Notes: generated by a model from the letters alone, not told the origin. Shown: positions 1 to 12,627, counted from the stretch's first letter. The stretch: 64,000 nt of DNA from Microbacterium limosum (GCF_036324365.1 NZ_CP137080.1:1364001-1428000), one strand, 5' to 3'. Program-made: numbers and translations.

Positions 1-3
1 CGC

Positions 4-588
4 GTGAGGCGCGCGCGCCTGCTCGCCGTCCTCGTCACGCTCGGGGCGGGTGCCCTGCTGCTGGTCTCGTCAACGCAGACGTGGTTCGCCGTGGTGCTCC
101 GGGACTCGCCCGATCAGGCGCTCGAGGTGGCCGGCTCGTCCGCCGTCCCCGTGCTCGCCCCGCTGGCGCTGGCCACCCTCGCGGTTGGGGCGGCGGCGTC
201 GCTGGCCGGCCGCGTGCTGGGCACGATCTTCGGCGCGATCGACATCGCCATCGCCGCGGCCGTCACCGCGCTGGTGCTGCCCCCCGTGCTCGGCTCGTGG
301 CAGGCGGCGATCTCGGCGACGGTGACGGAGGCGACCGGCATCGCCGGGGCGGAGGGGATCGCGGGGCTCGTCTCGTCGGTGACCCCCACGGCGTGGCCGT
401 GGCTCTCCCTCGTCTTCGCGGCGGTGCTCGCGGGGGCGGGTGTTCTCGCGCTCGTGTCGGCACGGGCGTGGACCTCGTCCGGGCGGCGCTATCGCACGGA
501 TGCCGCCGCCGCCCCGCACTCGGCGGGGCCGCTGGATGCGGTCGACTCGTGGGACGAGCTCAGCCACGGCGAGGATCCCACCCGCTGA
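4..588 (+). CDS. Trp biosynthesis-associated membrane protein
   Basis: This 194-residue protein has four hydrophobic segments at about residues 5-23, 48-68, 72-93 and 130-153 and a polar, acidic C-terminal tail. It matches the actinobacterial family found between trpE and trpC, which has no proven biochemical role. The GTG at position 4 overlaps a TGA at 5-7 (GTGA), as expected if the stop of trpE lies just outside the window, so I take this as the true start although the frame is open to the edge. The position ahead of trpC supports the family call; the role in tryptophan synthesis is inferred from context only. Confidence 0.8.
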   Translation: MRRARLLAVLVTLGAGALLLVSSTQTWFAVVLRDSPDQALEVAGSSAVPVLAPLALATLAVGAAASLAGRVLGTIFGAIDIAIAAAVTALVLPPVLGSWQAAISATVTEATGIAGAEGIAGLVSSVTPTAWPWLSLVFAAVLAGAGVLALVSARAWTSSGRRYRTDAAAAPHSAGPLDAVDSWDELSHGEDPTR

Positions 589-617
589 CCGTTTCCGCCT
601 GCCCCGGGGGCGCCCGG

Positions 618-623
618 TAGACT
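618..623 (+). promoter_or_regulatory. -10 hexamer TAGACT before the HGxxPAAW gene
   Basis: The sequence GGTAGACTGG resembles an extended actinobacterial -10 box. Start codon 652 has a good AAGGAG at 642-647, so this transcript would have a short leader. It could give trpC-B-A a second, internal promoter downstream of trpE. Confidence 0.4.
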
Positions 624-651
624 GGTCGCCGCACCCGATCGAAGGAGTCCC

Positions 652-882
652 ATGAGCCACGACATCGCCGAGCCCGGTCACGGACACTCGCCCGCCGCCT
701 GGACCGCCGTCGTCATCATGCTCCTGGCCGTCGCGATCGGCACGACGGCGTACTACTTCGACCTGCCGTGGCTCGTGTGGGCCTCGGCGGGCCTGCTCGT
801 CGTCGGCGCGATCGTCGGCTGGATCATGGCGAGGATCGGCTACGGCGTGGGCGGCGCGAAGTACACCTCGAAGGGACACTGA
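652..882 (+). CDS. HGxxPAAW family small membrane protein
   Basis: This 76-residue protein carries the motif HGHSPAAW at residues 10-17, which names its family, followed by two membrane helices at about 18-36 and 40-61 and a short polar end. The ATG at 652 has AAGGAG five bases upstream. It sits between the Trp-associated membrane protein and trpC, the usual place in Microbacteriaceae. Its function is not known. The stop codon lies only two bases before the trpC start, so the two are probably translated from one message. Confidence 0.85.
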   Translation: MSHDIAEPGHGHSPAAWTAVVIMLLAVAIGTTAYYFDLPWLVWASAGLLVVGAIVGWIMARIGYGVGGAKYTSKGH

Positions 883-884
883 CC

Positions 885-1661
885 GTGCTCGCCGACCTGA
901 CGGCCGGCGCAGTCGAGGACTCCCGGACGCGCGAGGCCGGGCGGCCCCTCGTCGAGGTGGAGCGCGCGGCACTGGCAGCCGCACCGCCGCTGGATGCCCT
1001 CGCCGCGCTGGCACCGGCGGACGTCGTGCGCATCATCGCCGAGGTCAAGCGCGCGAGCCCCTCGCGCGGAGACCTCGCCGACATCCCCGATCCCGCCGCA
1101 CAGGCGCGTCTGTACGAGACCGGCGGCGCATCGGCGATCAGCGTGCTGACCGAAGGACGCCGCTTCAAGGGAAGCCTCGCCGACCTCGAGGCCGTGAAGG
1201 GCGCCGTGTCGCTCCCGGTGCTCCGCAAGGACTTCATCGCCACGACGTACCAGGTCTTCGAGGCGCGCGCCGCGGGCGCCGACCTCGTGCTGCTGATCGT
1301 CGCGGCGCTCGACCAGCGCACGCTCGAGACGCTCCACGCCCTCATCCTCGAGCTCGGAATGACTCCCCTCGTCGAGGCGCACTCCGCCGAGGAGCTCGAC
1401 CGGGCGGCCGCGGTCGGGGCGCGCCTGATCGGGATCAACGCCCGTGACCTGCGCACGTTCGAGCTCGACCGAGACCTCTTCGGGCGACTGTCGGAGCGAT
1501 TCCCCTCCGACGCCATCAAGGTCGCGGAATCCGCCGTCCTCTCCCCGGAGGACGTGCGCCACTATCGCAACGCCGGCGCGGACGCCGTGCTCGTGGGGGA
1601 GGCGCTCGTCACGAGCGACCCCGTCGCGACGCTGCGCCGATTCCTGGAGGTCGCCGCATGA
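885..1661 (+). CDS. trpC: Indole-3-glycerol phosphate synthase
   Basis: TrpC closes carboxyphenylamino-deoxyribulose phosphate into indole-3-glycerol phosphate in tryptophan synthesis. The 258-residue product has the expected TIM-barrel motifs: [10 protein letters not shown] with the first catalytic lysine, VLRKDF with the second, INARDL, and ESAV near the phosphate site. I chose GTG 885 because it follows the upstream stop by two bases and gives the normal family length; the longer frame from 768 overlaps the upstream gene. The end overlaps trpB as ATGA, so translation is coupled. No trpD or trpF is in this window; in many actinobacteria PriA replaces TrpF. Confidence 0.95.
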   Translation: MLADLTAGAVEDSRTREAGRPLVEVERAALAAAPPLDALAALAPADVVRIIAEVKRASPSRGDLADIPDPAAQARLYETGGASAISVLTEGRRFKGSLADLEAVKGAVSLPVLRKDFIATTYQVFEARAAGADLVLLIVAALDQRTLETLHALILELGMTPLVEAHSAEELDRAAAVGARLIGINARDLRTFELDRDLFGRLSERFPSDAIKVAESAVLSPEDVRHYRNAGADAVLVGEALVTSDPVATLRRFLEVAA

Positions 1662-2962
1662 CCGGCACAACGCACGTCACCACCCCCGCGCACAGCCTTC
1701 GCGACGCACCCGGTCCGTTCTTCGGCGACTTCGGCGGCCGGTACATGCCCGAGTCGCTCATCGCCGCGATCGACGAGCTCACCGCGGTGTACGAGGACGC
1801 GATGGCCGACCCCGCCTTCATCGACGAGTTCCACGCTCTCCTGCGCTCCTACGCGGGCCGGCCCTCGCCGCTCACGGAGGTGCGGCGGTTCGCCGAGCAC
1901 GCCGGGGGTGCGCGCGTCTTCCTCAAGCGCGAGGACCTCAACCACACCGGCTCACACAAGATCAACAACGTCATCGGCCAGGCCCTCCTCACCAAGCGGC
2001 TCGGCAAGACGCGCGTGATCGCGGAGACCGGCGCGGGCCAGCACGGTGTCGCGACGGCCACCGCCGCGGCGCTGTTCGGCTTCGACTGCACCATCTACAT
2101 GGGCGAGGTCGACACGCAGCGACAGGCTCTCAACGTCGCGCGCATGCGACTCCTCGGCGCCGAGGTGATCCCGGTGACCACGGGCTCGCGAACCCTCAAG
2201 GACGCGATCAACGAGGCGTACCGCGACTGGGTCGCGAGCGTCGAGACCACCAACTACATCTTCGGCACCGCCGCCGGCCCGCACCCCTTCCCCGCCATGG
2301 TGCGCGACTTCCAGAAGGTCATCGGCGAGGAGGCGCGCGCGCAGCTGCTCGAGGAGGCCGGGCGGCTCCCCGACGCCGTGCTGGCCTGCGTGGGCGGGGG
2401 ATCGAACGCGATCGGCATGTTCGACGCGTTCCTCGACGACGAGGGCGTGCGGCTGTACGGCGTGGAGGCCGCCGGCGACGGCGTGGACACCCCGAAGCAC
2501 GCGGCATCCATCGAGCGCGGACGCCCCGGCATCCTGCACGGCGCGAAGACCTACGTTTTGCAGGACGAGGACGGACAGACGGTGGAGTCGCACTCGATTT
2601 CGGCGGGTCTGGACTACCCGGGCGTGGGCCCGCAGCACGCGTGGCTCTCGGCGATCGGTCGCGCGGAGTACATTCCCGCGACCGACGACGAGGCGATGCA
2701 GGCGCTGCGGCTTCTCAGCCGGACCGAGGGCATCATCCCCGCCATCGAGTCGGCGCACGCCCTCGCGGGCGCGCTGCGCATCGGGAAGGAGCTGGGTCCC
2801 GACGCGATCATCGCGATCAACCTCTCCGGCCGCGGCGACAAGGACATGGACACAGCCGCGCGCTACTTCGAGCTCTACGACGCCGAAGCGCCGACGCCCG
2901 TCATCCCGGACGAAACGATCGAGGGTTCCGAGGCCGCTTCCGGCGAAGGGATCGAGCTGTGA
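1658..2962 (+). CDS. trpB: Tryptophan synthase beta chain
   Basis: TrpB condenses indole with serine to give tryptophan, using pyridoxal phosphate. The 434-residue protein has the PLP lysine in [10 protein letters not shown] (K101), the phosphate-binding [10 protein letters not shown] loop and the C-terminal SGRGDKD motif. It has normal TrpB1 length with a C-terminal extension of about 20 acidic residues. The ATG overlaps the trpC stop by four bases and the stop overlaps the trpA start (GTGA). This is the standard arrangement for the alpha2-beta2 complex in which indole is channelled from TrpA to TrpB. Confidence 0.97.
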   Translation: MTGTTHVTTPAHSLRDAPGPFFGDFGGRYMPESLIAAIDELTAVYEDAMADPAFIDEFHALLRSYAGRPSPLTEVRRFAEHAGGARVFLKREDLNHTGSHKINNVIGQALLTKRLGKTRVIAETGAGQHGVATATAAALFGFDCTIYMGEVDTQRQALNVARMRLLGAEVIPVTTGSRTLKDAINEAYRDWVASVETTNYIFGTAAGPHPFPAMVRDFQKVIGEEARAQLLEEAGRLPDAVLACVGGGSNAIGMFDAFLDDEGVRLYGVEAAGDGVDTPKHAASIERGRPGILHGAKTYVLQDEDGQTVESHSISAGLDYPGVGPQHAWLSAIGRAEYIPATDDEAMQALRLLSRTEGIIPAIESAHALAGALRIGKELGPDAIIAINLSGRGDKDMDTAARYFELYDAEAPTPVIPDETIEGSEAASGEGIEL

Positions 2963-3759
2963 GCTCGCGCGTAGAGGAGGCGATCACGCGCGCACACGCG
3001 GAGGGCCGCGGCGCACTGATCGGATACCTGCCGGTCGGCTTCCCGGACCTGCCGACGAGCATCGAGGCCGCCGTCGAGCTGGCCGCGAGCGGCGTAGACA
3101 TCCTCGAGCTCGGCCCGCCCTACAGCGACCCCGTGATGGACGGCGTGGTCATCCAGGAGGCGACGCAGGCGGCGCTGGCGGCCGGGTTCCGCCTTCGCGA
3201 CCTGTTCCCGGCGATCCGGGAGGTCACCTCCCGCGTCGACATCCCCGTGCTGGTGATGTCCTACTGGAACCCGATCTGGCAGTACGGCGTCGACCGCTAC
3301 GCCGACGATCTTCTGGACGCGGGCGGCGCGGGCATCATCACGCCCGACATCACCCCCGATGCCGCGGCGGAGTGGATCGACGCCAGCACGCGCACGGGCC
3401 TGGACCGCATCTTCCTGGCGGCGCCGTCGTCGACCGACGAGCGCCTGGACCTCGTGGTGAAGAACTCCACGGGGTTCGTCTACACCGTCTCGACGATGGG
3501 CATCACGGGGGAGCGGGCAGAACTGGATGCCGCCGCGCGCACGCTCGTCGCGCGGCTGCGCGCACGCGGAGCGGCGCACTCGTGCGTCGGCATCGGCATC
3601 TCGACGCCCGACCAGGTGGCCGGGGTGCTCGAGTACGCCGACGGCGCCATCGTGGGAACCGCTCTCGTCCGCGCGCTCCGCGACGGCGGGATCGAGGGCC
3701 TCGGCGAGGTCGCCCGCGCCCTGTCCGCGGGCACGACGAAGGCTACCTCCGCGCGCTAG
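2959..3759 (+). CDS. trpA: Tryptophan synthase alpha chain
   Basis: TrpA cleaves indole-3-glycerol phosphate to indole and glyceraldehyde 3-phosphate and hands indole to TrpB. The 266-residue frame begins at a GTG overlapping the trpB stop. Visible motifs are [20 protein letters not shown] with the catalytic Glu and Asp, and the phosphate-binding GIGIS segment. The same frame is open for a long way upstream, but that part is a shadow of trpB. It is the last trp gene; lgt follows after 73 bases with its own predicted promoter. Confidence 0.96.
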   Translation: MSSRVEEAITRAHAEGRGALIGYLPVGFPDLPTSIEAAVELAASGVDILELGPPYSDPVMDGVVIQEATQAALAAGFRLRDLFPAIREVTSRVDIPVLVMSYWNPIWQYGVDRYADDLLDAGGAGIITPDITPDAAAEWIDASTRTGLDRIFLAAPSSTDERLDLVVKNSTGFVYTVSTMGITGERAELDAAARTLVARLRARGAAHSCVGIGISTPDQVAGVLEYADGAIVGTALVRALRDGGIEGLGEVARALSAGTTKATSAR

Positions 3760-3819
3760 CGTTCACCTGTCCTCGTTCGGCTCGGGCACGAGCGTCGAGA
3801 CGCCGGAAGGCACTGCCGA

Positions 3820-3825
3820 TAGAAT
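3820..3825 (+). promoter_or_regulatory. -10 hexamer for leaderless lgt
   Basis: TAGAAT lies seven bases before the lgt ATG at 3833, and no Shine-Dalgarno is present between them. Transcription should start at or next to the A of the start codon. Confidence 0.5.
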
Positions 3826-3832
3826 CTCCGTC

Positions 3833-4810
3833 ATGCTGTCTTCCGCGCTCGACATCTTCGCGAGCATCCCGAGCCCCTCGATCAGCTATGTCGATCTGGG
3901 GCCGTTGCGCATCCATTTCTACGCGCTCTGCATCATCACGGGAATCATCGTCGCGACGCTGCTGACCAACCATCGCCTCACCAGGCGCGGTGCGGAGCCG
4001 TGGGTGGTCCTGGACATCGGCCTGCCCGCCGTCGTCCTCGCGATCATCGGCGCGCGCATCTACCACGTGGTCACGCACCCCGGCTTCTACTTCGGCGAGG
4101 GCACCAACATCTGGGCGGTGTTCTTCATCTGGGAGGGCGGCATCGCGATCTACGGCGCCCTCATGGGCGGCGCGGTCGGAGCGTGGCTGGGGTGCCGCTG
4201 GACGGGCATCCGGTTCTGGACCTTCGCCGACGCCCTGGCTCCCGGAATCCTGCTCGCCCAGGCGATCGGCCGCTTCGGCAACTGGTTCAACCAGGAGCTC
4301 TTCGGCCTGCCCACCGACCTTCCCTGGGGTCTCGAGATCGATCCCGGCAACGCCGCGATCCCGGCGGGCCTGCCCGAGGGCACCCTCTTCCACCCCACGT
4401 TCCTCTACGAGGTGATCTGGAACGTCGCCGGCGTCTGCGTGCTGCTGTGGGTCGGCGCGCGCCTGGGCCTGCAGTGGGGCCGCCTGTTCGGCCTCTACCT
4501 CGTCTGGTACAGCGCAGGTCGCATCGTGTGGGAGTCGATCCGCATCGACCCGAGCGAGATCTTCTTCGGCATCCGCACGAACGTGTGGGCCGCGGTCGCG
4601 GGGGTCCTGCTCGGGCTCGCCATCATGATCGTCCAGAAGCGCCGTCACCCGGGCCTCGAGCCGAGCCCCTACGTTCCCGGCCGCGAGCGCCCCGGAACGG
4701 GGGCTGCGGTACAATCGGAGGACACCACGGAGTTCGTGGACGTGAGCGAACCGCCCGCGAATGAACTCGACAGCGGAGCAGAAGCCACAAGCTCAGCCGC
4801 CACCAAATGA
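3833..4810 (+). CDS. lgt: Prolipoprotein diacylglyceryl transferase
   Basis: Lgt moves diacylglycerol from phosphatidylglycerol to the lipobox cysteine of prolipoproteins in the cytoplasmic membrane, the first step of lipoprotein maturation. The 325-residue protein has about seven hydrophobic segments and the family signature GRFGNWFNQELFG at residues 146-158, with the conserved Arg and Asn. A hydrophilic, acidic tail of roughly 55 residues follows the last helix, a common feature in actinobacterial Lgt. I chose ATG 3833 because it begins the conserved first helix and has a -10 box at leaderless spacing. Lnt, a later step in the same pathway, is encoded at 30.5-32.0 kb. Confidence 0.95.
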   Translation: MLSSALDIFASIPSPSISYVDLGPLRIHFYALCIITGIIVATLLTNHRLTRRGAEPWVVLDIGLPAVVLAIIGARIYHVVTHPGFYFGEGTNIWAVFFIWEGGIAIYGALMGGAVGAWLGCRWTGIRFWTFADALAPGILLAQAIGRFGNWFNQELFGLPTDLPWGLEIDPGNAAIPAGLPEGTLFHPTFLYEVIWNVAGVCVLLWVGARLGLQWGRLFGLYLVWYSAGRIVWESIRIDPSEIFFGIRTNVWAAVAGVLLGLAIMIVQKRRHPGLEPSPYVPGRERPGTGAAVQSEDTTEFVDVSEPPANELDSGAEATSSAATK

Positions 4811-4861
4811 GCATCCGGGCCGACGGCGTCCCATCTAGCACCACCAGTGAGGACGGTTGAT

Positions 4862-7800
4862 ATGGCCGCGAGCCCTCTCTTCGGCGAGCGCAGCACAATC
4901 CCCTCGAAGCAGGGGATGTACAACCCCGATTTCGAAAAGGACGCCTGTGGTCTGGCGATGGTCGCGACCCTGCGCGGCACGCCGGGCCACGACATCATCG
5001 ACCAGGCGCTGACCGCGCTCCGCAATCTCGAGCACCGCGGCGCGATCGGCTCCGATGCCGGCACGGGCGACGGCGCCGGCATCCTGACGCAGATTCCCGA
5101 CGATTTCCTGCGCGCCGTCGTGGACTTCGACCTGCCCGCCAAGGGCGAGTACGCGGTCGGGATGGCGTTCCTGCCGCGGGACGACGAGGCGCGCGCGAGC
5201 CTGAAGGCCGGCGTGGAGAAGATCGCCCAGAGCGAGAACCTCGTCATCCTCGGATGGCGCGAAGTGCCCGTCGACGAGCGGCACCTCGGAAAGCTCGCCT
5301 TCGAGGCGCGCCCCGCGTTCGAGCAGCTCTTCGTCTCGCGCCCCGCGGTGGGCGACCAGCCCGCCCTGTCGGGGATCGACCTCGACCGTCGCGTCTACCG
5401 ACTGCGCAAGCGCGCGCGCCACGAGCTCGACGCCTACTTCGTCTCGCTCTCCGCGCGCACGCTCGGCTACAAGGGCATGGTGACGACCCTGCAGCTCGAG
5501 CCGTTCTACCCCGACCTGCAGGACGAGCGCTTCGCGTCCGAGCTCGCGGTCGTCCACTCGCGGTACTCCACCAACACCTTCCCGTCGTGGCCGCTCGCGC
5601 AGCCGCTGCGCATGCTGGCGCACAACGGCGAGATCAACACCGTCAAGGGAAACCGCAATTGGATGCGGGCTCGCCAGTCCCAGCTCGAATCCGAGCTGCT
5701 CGGCGACGTCAAGCCCCTGCTGCCGATCTGCACGCCCGGAGCGAGCGACTCGGCATCCTTCGACGAGGTGCTCGAGCTGCTGACCCTGACGGGCCGCAGC
5801 CTTCCCCACGCGATCATGATGATGGTGCCCGAGGCCTACGAGAAGCAGGCCGACATGGACCCCGACCTGCGGGCGTTCTACGACTACCACTCCATGCAGA
5901 TGGAGCCGTGGGACGGGCCTGCGGCCCTCATCTTCACCGACGGCACCCTCGTGGGCGCGACGTTGGACCGCAACGGCCTGCGTCCCGGCCGCTGGACCGA
6001 GACCACCGACGGCCTCATCGTCATCGGCAGCGAGACGGGCGTGCTCGACATCGAGCCCGAGCGGATCAAGCGGCGCGGGCGCCTTCGCCCCGGCCGGATG
6101 TTCCTCGTCGACACGGCCGCCGGCCGCATCGTCGAGGAAGACGAGATCAAGAAGCAGCTCGCGACGCTGCACCCCTGGCAGCAGTGGCTCGACAAGGGCA
6201 CCGTGCGCCTGGCGGATCTCCCCGAGCGCGAGCACATCGTGCACCCCATCGCCTCCATCACCCGGCGTCAGCGCACGTTCGGGTACACCGAGGAGGAGGT
6301 GCGCATCCTCCTGACCCCGATGGGACAGACGGGCGCGGAGTCTCTGGGAGCCATGGGGTCGGACACGCCCATCGCCGTTCTCGCCGAGCGCCCCCGCCTG
6401 CTCTTCGACTACTTCGTGCAGCAGTTCGCGCAGGTCACCAATCCGCCGCTGGACTCGATCCGCGAAGAGGTCGTCACGAGCCTTCGGATGGGGCTCGGGC
6501 CCGAGCCGAACCTGCTGTCGTGGGGCGCGGACCACGCCCGCAACGTCACGCTCGACTTCCCGGTGATCGACAACGACGAGCTCGCCAAGATCCAGCACAT
6601 CGACACGGCGTTGCCCGGTCGCACCTCCGTCACGATCCGCGGTCTCTACCGCGTCGAGGCGGGCAAGAAGGGGCTGGAGAAGCGCATCGCGCAGATCTGC
6701 AGCGAGGTCGACCAGGCGATCGAGGACGGCGCGGAGTTCATCGTGCTCTCCGACCGCGACTCGAACAAGGACCTCGCGCCGATCCCGTCGCTGCTGCTCG
6801 TGGCCGCCGTGCACCACCACCTGATCCGGCGCGAGACGCGGATGAAGGTGGGCCTCGTCGTCGAGGCCGGCGACGTGCGCGAGGTGCACCACGTCGCGAC
6901 GCTCATCGGCTACGGCGCATCCGCCGTGAACCCCTATCTGGCCATGGAGACCGTCGAGTACCTCGTGCGCGCCGGCTTCATCAGCGGCGTCACTCCGGAG
7001 AAGGCCGTCAAGAACCTGATCTACGCCCTCGGCAAGGGCGTGCTGAAGATCATGTCGAAGATGGGCATCTCGACGGTGTCCTCGTACGCCGGCGCCCAGG
7101 TGTTCGAGGCCGTCGGCCTCTCGCAGGAGTTCGTCGACACCTACTTCACCGGCACGGAGTCGAAGCTCGGCGGCGTCGGCATCGATGTCGTCGCCGCCGA
7201 GAACGCCGCGCGCCACGCGTACGCGTATCCGGAGGATGCCGCGGTGCGCGCGCACGAACGGCTCTGGACCGGCGGGGAGTACCAGTGGCGCCGCGACGGC
7301 CCCCCCCACCTGTTCAACCCGGACACGGTGTTCCGCCTGCAGCACGCGACCCGGACGCGGCGGTACGACATCTTCCGCGAATACACCAAGCTCGTCGACG
7401 ACCAGGCGAACGAGCTCAACACGCTGCGCGGGATGTTCCGCCTGCGCACGGGTGAGCGCCCGCCCGTGCCGCTGGACGAGGTGGAGTCGGTCGCGTCGAT
7501 CGTGAAGCGGTTCCAGACCGGGGCGATGAGCTACGGCTCCATCTCCAAGGAGGCCCACGAGACGCTGGCCATCGCCATGAACCGCTTGGGCGGCAAGTCG
7601 AACACCGGCGAGGGCGGAGAGGACGTCGACAGGCTCCTCGACCCCGAGCGCCGCAGCGCGATCAAGCAGGTCGCCTCGGGTCGCTTCGGTGTGACGAGCA
7701 TGTACCTCACCCACGCCGAGGACATCCAGATCAAGCTCGCGCAGGGCGCCAAGCCCGGCGAGGGCGGACAGCTGCCCCCGACGAAGGTGTACCCCTGGGT

Positions 7801-9428
7801 CGCGCGCACCCGTCACGCCACCGCCGGCGTGGGGCTCATCTCCCCGCCGCCGCACCACGACATCTACTCGATCGAAGACCTCAAGCAGCTGATCTTCGAC
7901 CTCAAGCGGTCGAACCCGAGCGCCCGCATCCACACGAAGCTCGTGAGCCAGTCGGGCATCGGAGCGGTGGCTGCGGGTGTCGCCAAGGCGCTCTCCGACG
8001 TCATCCTCGTCTCGGGGCACGACGGCGGCACCGGCGCGAGCCCCATGAACTCGCTCAAGCACGCCGGCACGCCGTGGGAGCTGGGACTCGCCGAGACCCA
8101 GCAGACGCTGATGATCAACGGCATGCGCGACCGCGTGGTGGTGCAGGTTGACGGTCAGCTGAAGACCGGCCGAGACGTCGTGATCGCGGCGCTTCTGGGC
8201 GCCGAGGAGTTCGGATTCGCCACGACGGCGCTCGTCGTCGAGGGCTGCATCATGATGCGCGTCTGCCACCTGGACACGTGCCCCGTGGGCGTCGCGACCC
8301 AGAACCCCGAACTGCGAAAGCGCTTCACCGGCAAGCCGGAGTTCGTCGTGAACTTCATGGAGTTCATCGCGGAAGAGGTGCGGGAGTACCTGGCGGAGCT
8401 CGGCTTCCGCTCGATCGACGAGGCCGTCGGGCATCACGAGATGCTGGATGTCGAGGGCGCGATCGCGCACTGGAAGGCGAGCGGCCTCGACCTCTCGCCG
8501 ATCCTGCGCGGAATCGCCTTCGCCGAGGACGAACCGCGCCGGCACGCCCGGGCGCAGGCGCACGAGCTCGACGAGCACTTCGACGTGCAGCTCATCGAGC
8601 GCGCGCAGGACGTGATCGCGCACGGCGGCGAGGTGAGCATCGACCTCCCGATCCGCAACACCGAACGCGCGGTGGGAACGATGCTCGGCCACCGGGTGAC
8701 GCTCGCGCACGGCGAGAACGGCCTGCCTGCCGGATCGATCACGGTCAACCTCCGGGGTTCCGCCGGCCAGTCGTTGGGCGCCTTCATGCCCGCGGGCATC
8801 ACGCTGCGCCTCGAGGGCGACTCCAACGACTACGTCGGCAAGGGGCTCTCGGGCGGCCAGATCGTCATCCGGCCACCCCGGGGCGCGACCTTCGACGCGT
8901 CGCAGAACGTCATCGCCGGCAACGTGATCGGCTATGGCGCCACGCAGGGGACGATGTTCCTGCGCGGTGTGGTGGGGGAGCGCTTCTTCGTGCGGAACTC
9001 CGGCGCCACGGCCGTCGTGGAAGGCGTGGGCGACCACGCGCTCGAGTACATGACCGGCGGTCTCGCCGTCATCCTCGGTGCAACCGGCCGCAACCTCGGT
9101 GCGGGCATGTCCGGCGGCACGGCCTACGTGTACAAGCTCGACGAGGCGCTGGTGAACCGCGAGGCCCTCGCCTCCGGCGAGCTGGAGTTGAAGGAGCTCG
9201 GCTCCGGCGACGTCGAGATCCTCCGCGATCTGCTCGAGCAGCACATGTCGGAGACCGGCTCGACGCTCGCCGCGGACCTCCTCGCGGACTTCGACGCCGA
9301 AGCGTCGAAGTTCGTCCGCGTTCTGCCGCGCGACTACGCGGCCGTCCTGCAAACCCGTCAGAAGGCGGTCGCCGAGGGGCTGGACCCCGACAGCGACGTC
9401 GTCTGGACCCGAATCCTGGAGGTGACCG

Positions 9429-9436
<8 letters not shown>
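4862..9436 (+). CDS. gltB: Glutamate synthase large subunit
   Basis: GltB makes glutamate from glutamine and 2-oxoglutarate. The 1524-residue protein has an N-terminal class II glutaminase domain whose nucleophile is C29 after a propeptide (motif FEKDACG), a central domain, an FMN-binding synthase domain and a C-terminal GXGXG repeat domain. The 3Fe-4S cysteines are visible in [14 protein letters not shown] prefer ATG 4862, which has GAGGA eight bases upstream, over the in-frame GTG at 4847. The end overlaps gltD by eight bases, so the two subunits are made together. Full family length, no damage seen. Confidence 0.97.
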
Positions 9437-10895
<1,459 letters not shown>

Positions 10896-10925
10896 GCTGA
10901 CCCGGGCGCTTTCGCGTCCACACCA

Positions 10926-10936
10926 CCCCCCCCCCC
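10926..10936 (+). repeat. C11 homopolymer tract upstream of pyk
   Basis: Eleven C residues lie 31 bases before the pyk ATG, in the 71-base gap after gltD. The tract is outside any coding frame. Tracts of this length can slip during replication, so it may vary in length between cells; I see no direct evidence that it does. Confidence 0.8.
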
Positions 10937-10966
10937 GAAATAACGATCCCCTGGAGCTCCAACACG

Positions 10967-12415
10967 ATGAGACGCGCCAAGATCGTCGCCACCCTCGGAC
11001 CGGCCACGTCGACCTATGAGTCGGTACGGGCGATCATCGAGGCCGGCGTCGACGTCGCACGGTTCAACCTCAGCCACGGCGACTACACCGTGCATGAGAA
11101 CAACTTCGCCAACGTGCGCAAGGCTGCGGATGACGCGGGCCGGCCGGTGGCCGTTCTCGTCGACCTGCAGGGACCGAAGATCCGCCTCGGACGCTTCGCC
11201 GACGGACCGCACGAGCTGGCGGTCGGCGACATCTTCAAGATCACCGTCGACGACATCCCCGGCACCAAGGAGATCTGCTCCACGACCTTCAAGGGCCTGC
11301 CCCAGGACGTGCGACCCGGCGACTTCCTCCTCATCGACGACGGCAAGGTGCGCGTGAAGGTCCTCGAGACCGACGGCACCGTCGTGACCACCGAGGTCGT
11401 CGTCGCCGGAACGGTGTCCAACAACAAAGGCATCAACCTGCCCGGCGTCGCGGTCAACGTCCCCGCCCTGAGCGAGAAGGACGAGGCCGACCTGCGCTGG
11501 GGCCTGCGCATCGGCGCCGACATCATCGCGCTCTCGTTCGTGCGCAGCGCGAAGGACGTGCAGCGCGCGCACGTGATCATGGCGGAGGAGGGACGCCACG
11601 TCCCGATCATCGCCAAGATCGAGAAGCCGCAGGCGGTCGACAACCTCGAGGAGATCGTCGACGCGTTCGACGGCATCATGGTCGCTCGTGGGGATCTCGG
11701 TGTCGAGCTTCCCCTCGAGGCCGTGCCGATCGTGCAGAAGCGCGCCGTCGAGCTCTCGCGGCGGATGGCCAAGCCGGTCATCGTCGCGACGCAGATGCTC
11801 GAGTCGATGATCAACAGCCCCGTCCCCACGCGCGCCGAGACCTCCGACGTCGCCAACGCCGTGCTCGACGGGGCGGACGCCGTCATGCTCTCGGGCGAGA
11901 CGAGCGTGGGGGAGTACCCCGTCGTGGTCGTCGAGACGATGGCCCGCATCGTGGCCTCGACCGAGGAGCACGGCCTGGACCGCATCGCGAAGCTCACCAA
12001 CAAGCCCCGCACGCAGGGCGGCGCGATCACGCTCGCGGCGATCGAGGTGGCCGACTTCGTGGAGGCCAAGTTCCTCTGCATCTTCACCGAGTCGGGCGAC
12101 TCGGCTCGCCGCATGTCGCGGCTGCGTCCGAACATCCCGATGCTCGCGTTCACGCCCGAGCCGGCGATCCGCCGGCGCATGGCGCTGACCTGGGGCATCC
12201 AGTCCACGCTCGTCGAGCACGTGGCGCACACCGACCGGATGTTCATCCAGGTGGACGACTACCTGCTCTCGAACGACCTCGCGAAGGTCGGTGACAAGGT
12301 CGTCGTGATCTCCGGTTCTCCTCCCGGGATCGTCGGGTCGACCAACGACATCCGCGTCCACAAGGTCGGCGACGCCGTGCACGGCGCGGCCCCGATCTAC
12401 CAGACGCGCGAGTAG
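10967..12415 (+). CDS. pyk: Pyruvate kinase
   Basis: Pyruvate kinase converts phosphoenolpyruvate and ADP to pyruvate and ATP, the last step of glycolysis. The 482-residue protein has the expected motifs: NLSHGDY, DLQGPKIRLG, the catalytic-lysine segment IAKIEKP, and MVARGDLGVE, which binds metal and substrate. The C-terminal allosteric domain is complete. The ATG has GGAG at 10953-10956. A 17-bp perfect hairpin lies about 20 bases after the stop. Confidence 0.97.
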   Translation: MRRAKIVATLGPATSTYESVRAIIEAGVDVARFNLSHGDYTVHENNFANVRKAADDAGRPVAVLVDLQGPKIRLGRFADGPHELAVGDIFKITVDDIPGTKEICSTTFKGLPQDVRPGDFLLIDDGKVRVKVLETDGTVVTTEVVVAGTVSNNKGINLPGVAVNVPALSEKDEADLRWGLRIGADIIALSFVRSAKDVQRAHVIMAEEGRHVPIIAKIEKPQAVDNLEEIVDAFDGIMVARGDLGVELPLEAVPIVQKRAVELSRRMAKPVIVATQMLESMINSPVPTRAETSDVANAVLDGADAVMLSGETSVGEYPVVVVETMARIVASTEEHGLDRIAKLTNKPRTQGGAITLAAIEVADFVEAKFLCIFTESGDSARRMSRLRPNIPMLAFTPEPAIRRRMALTWGIQSTLVEHVAHTDRMFIQVDDYLLSNDLAKVGDKVVVISGSPPGIVGSTNDIRVHKVGDAVHGAAPIYQTRE

Positions 12416-12434
12416 CTCTCCCTGCTCCGCATGG

Positions 12435-12472
12435 CGATGGCGGCGGCATCCATTCGGATGCCGCCGCCATCG
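12435..12472. terminator. Hairpin terminator between pyk and tRNA-Leu
   Basis: A perfect 17-bp stem (12435-12451 with 12456-12472) closes a four-base loop, ATTC. There is no T-run, which is common for terminators in very GC-rich genomes. It lies between two convergent genes, pyk on plus and the tRNA on minus, so it can serve both. Confidence 0.75.
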
Positions 12473-12516
12473 TCGTGCGGAGCGAGTGCGAGGCGCATGA
12501 TCTCGCCTCGGCAGGG

Positions 12517-12599
12517 TGCCGGTGGTGGGAGTCGAACCCACACGCCCTTTCGGGCAACCGAGTTTGAGTCGGTCGCGTCTGCCATTCCGCCACACCGGC
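12517..12599 (-). tRNA. tRNA-Leu (anticodon CAA)
   Basis: The minus strand folds into a class II tRNA of 83 bases. The acceptor stem GCCGGTG pairs with CACCGGC, the T arm carries GTTCGAC, and the variable arm is GCCCGAAAGGGC. The anticodon stem ACCGA/TCGGT closes loop CTCAAAC, giving CAA, which reads the rare codon TTG. The 3' CCA is not encoded. Confidence 0.95.
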
Positions 12600-12627
12600 C
12601 CGGGCACACTCGAGATCGACCATATCG

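Noticed and set aside
70..1014. Long minus-strand open frame opposite the trp membrane protein
   Set aside because: It is very rich in Arg, Gly and Pro with no domain, the usual antisense shadow in GC-rich genes.
1444..2958. Upstream extension of the trpA frame
   Set aside because: It lies inside trpC and trpB and has shadow composition; the GTGA overlap gives the proper start.
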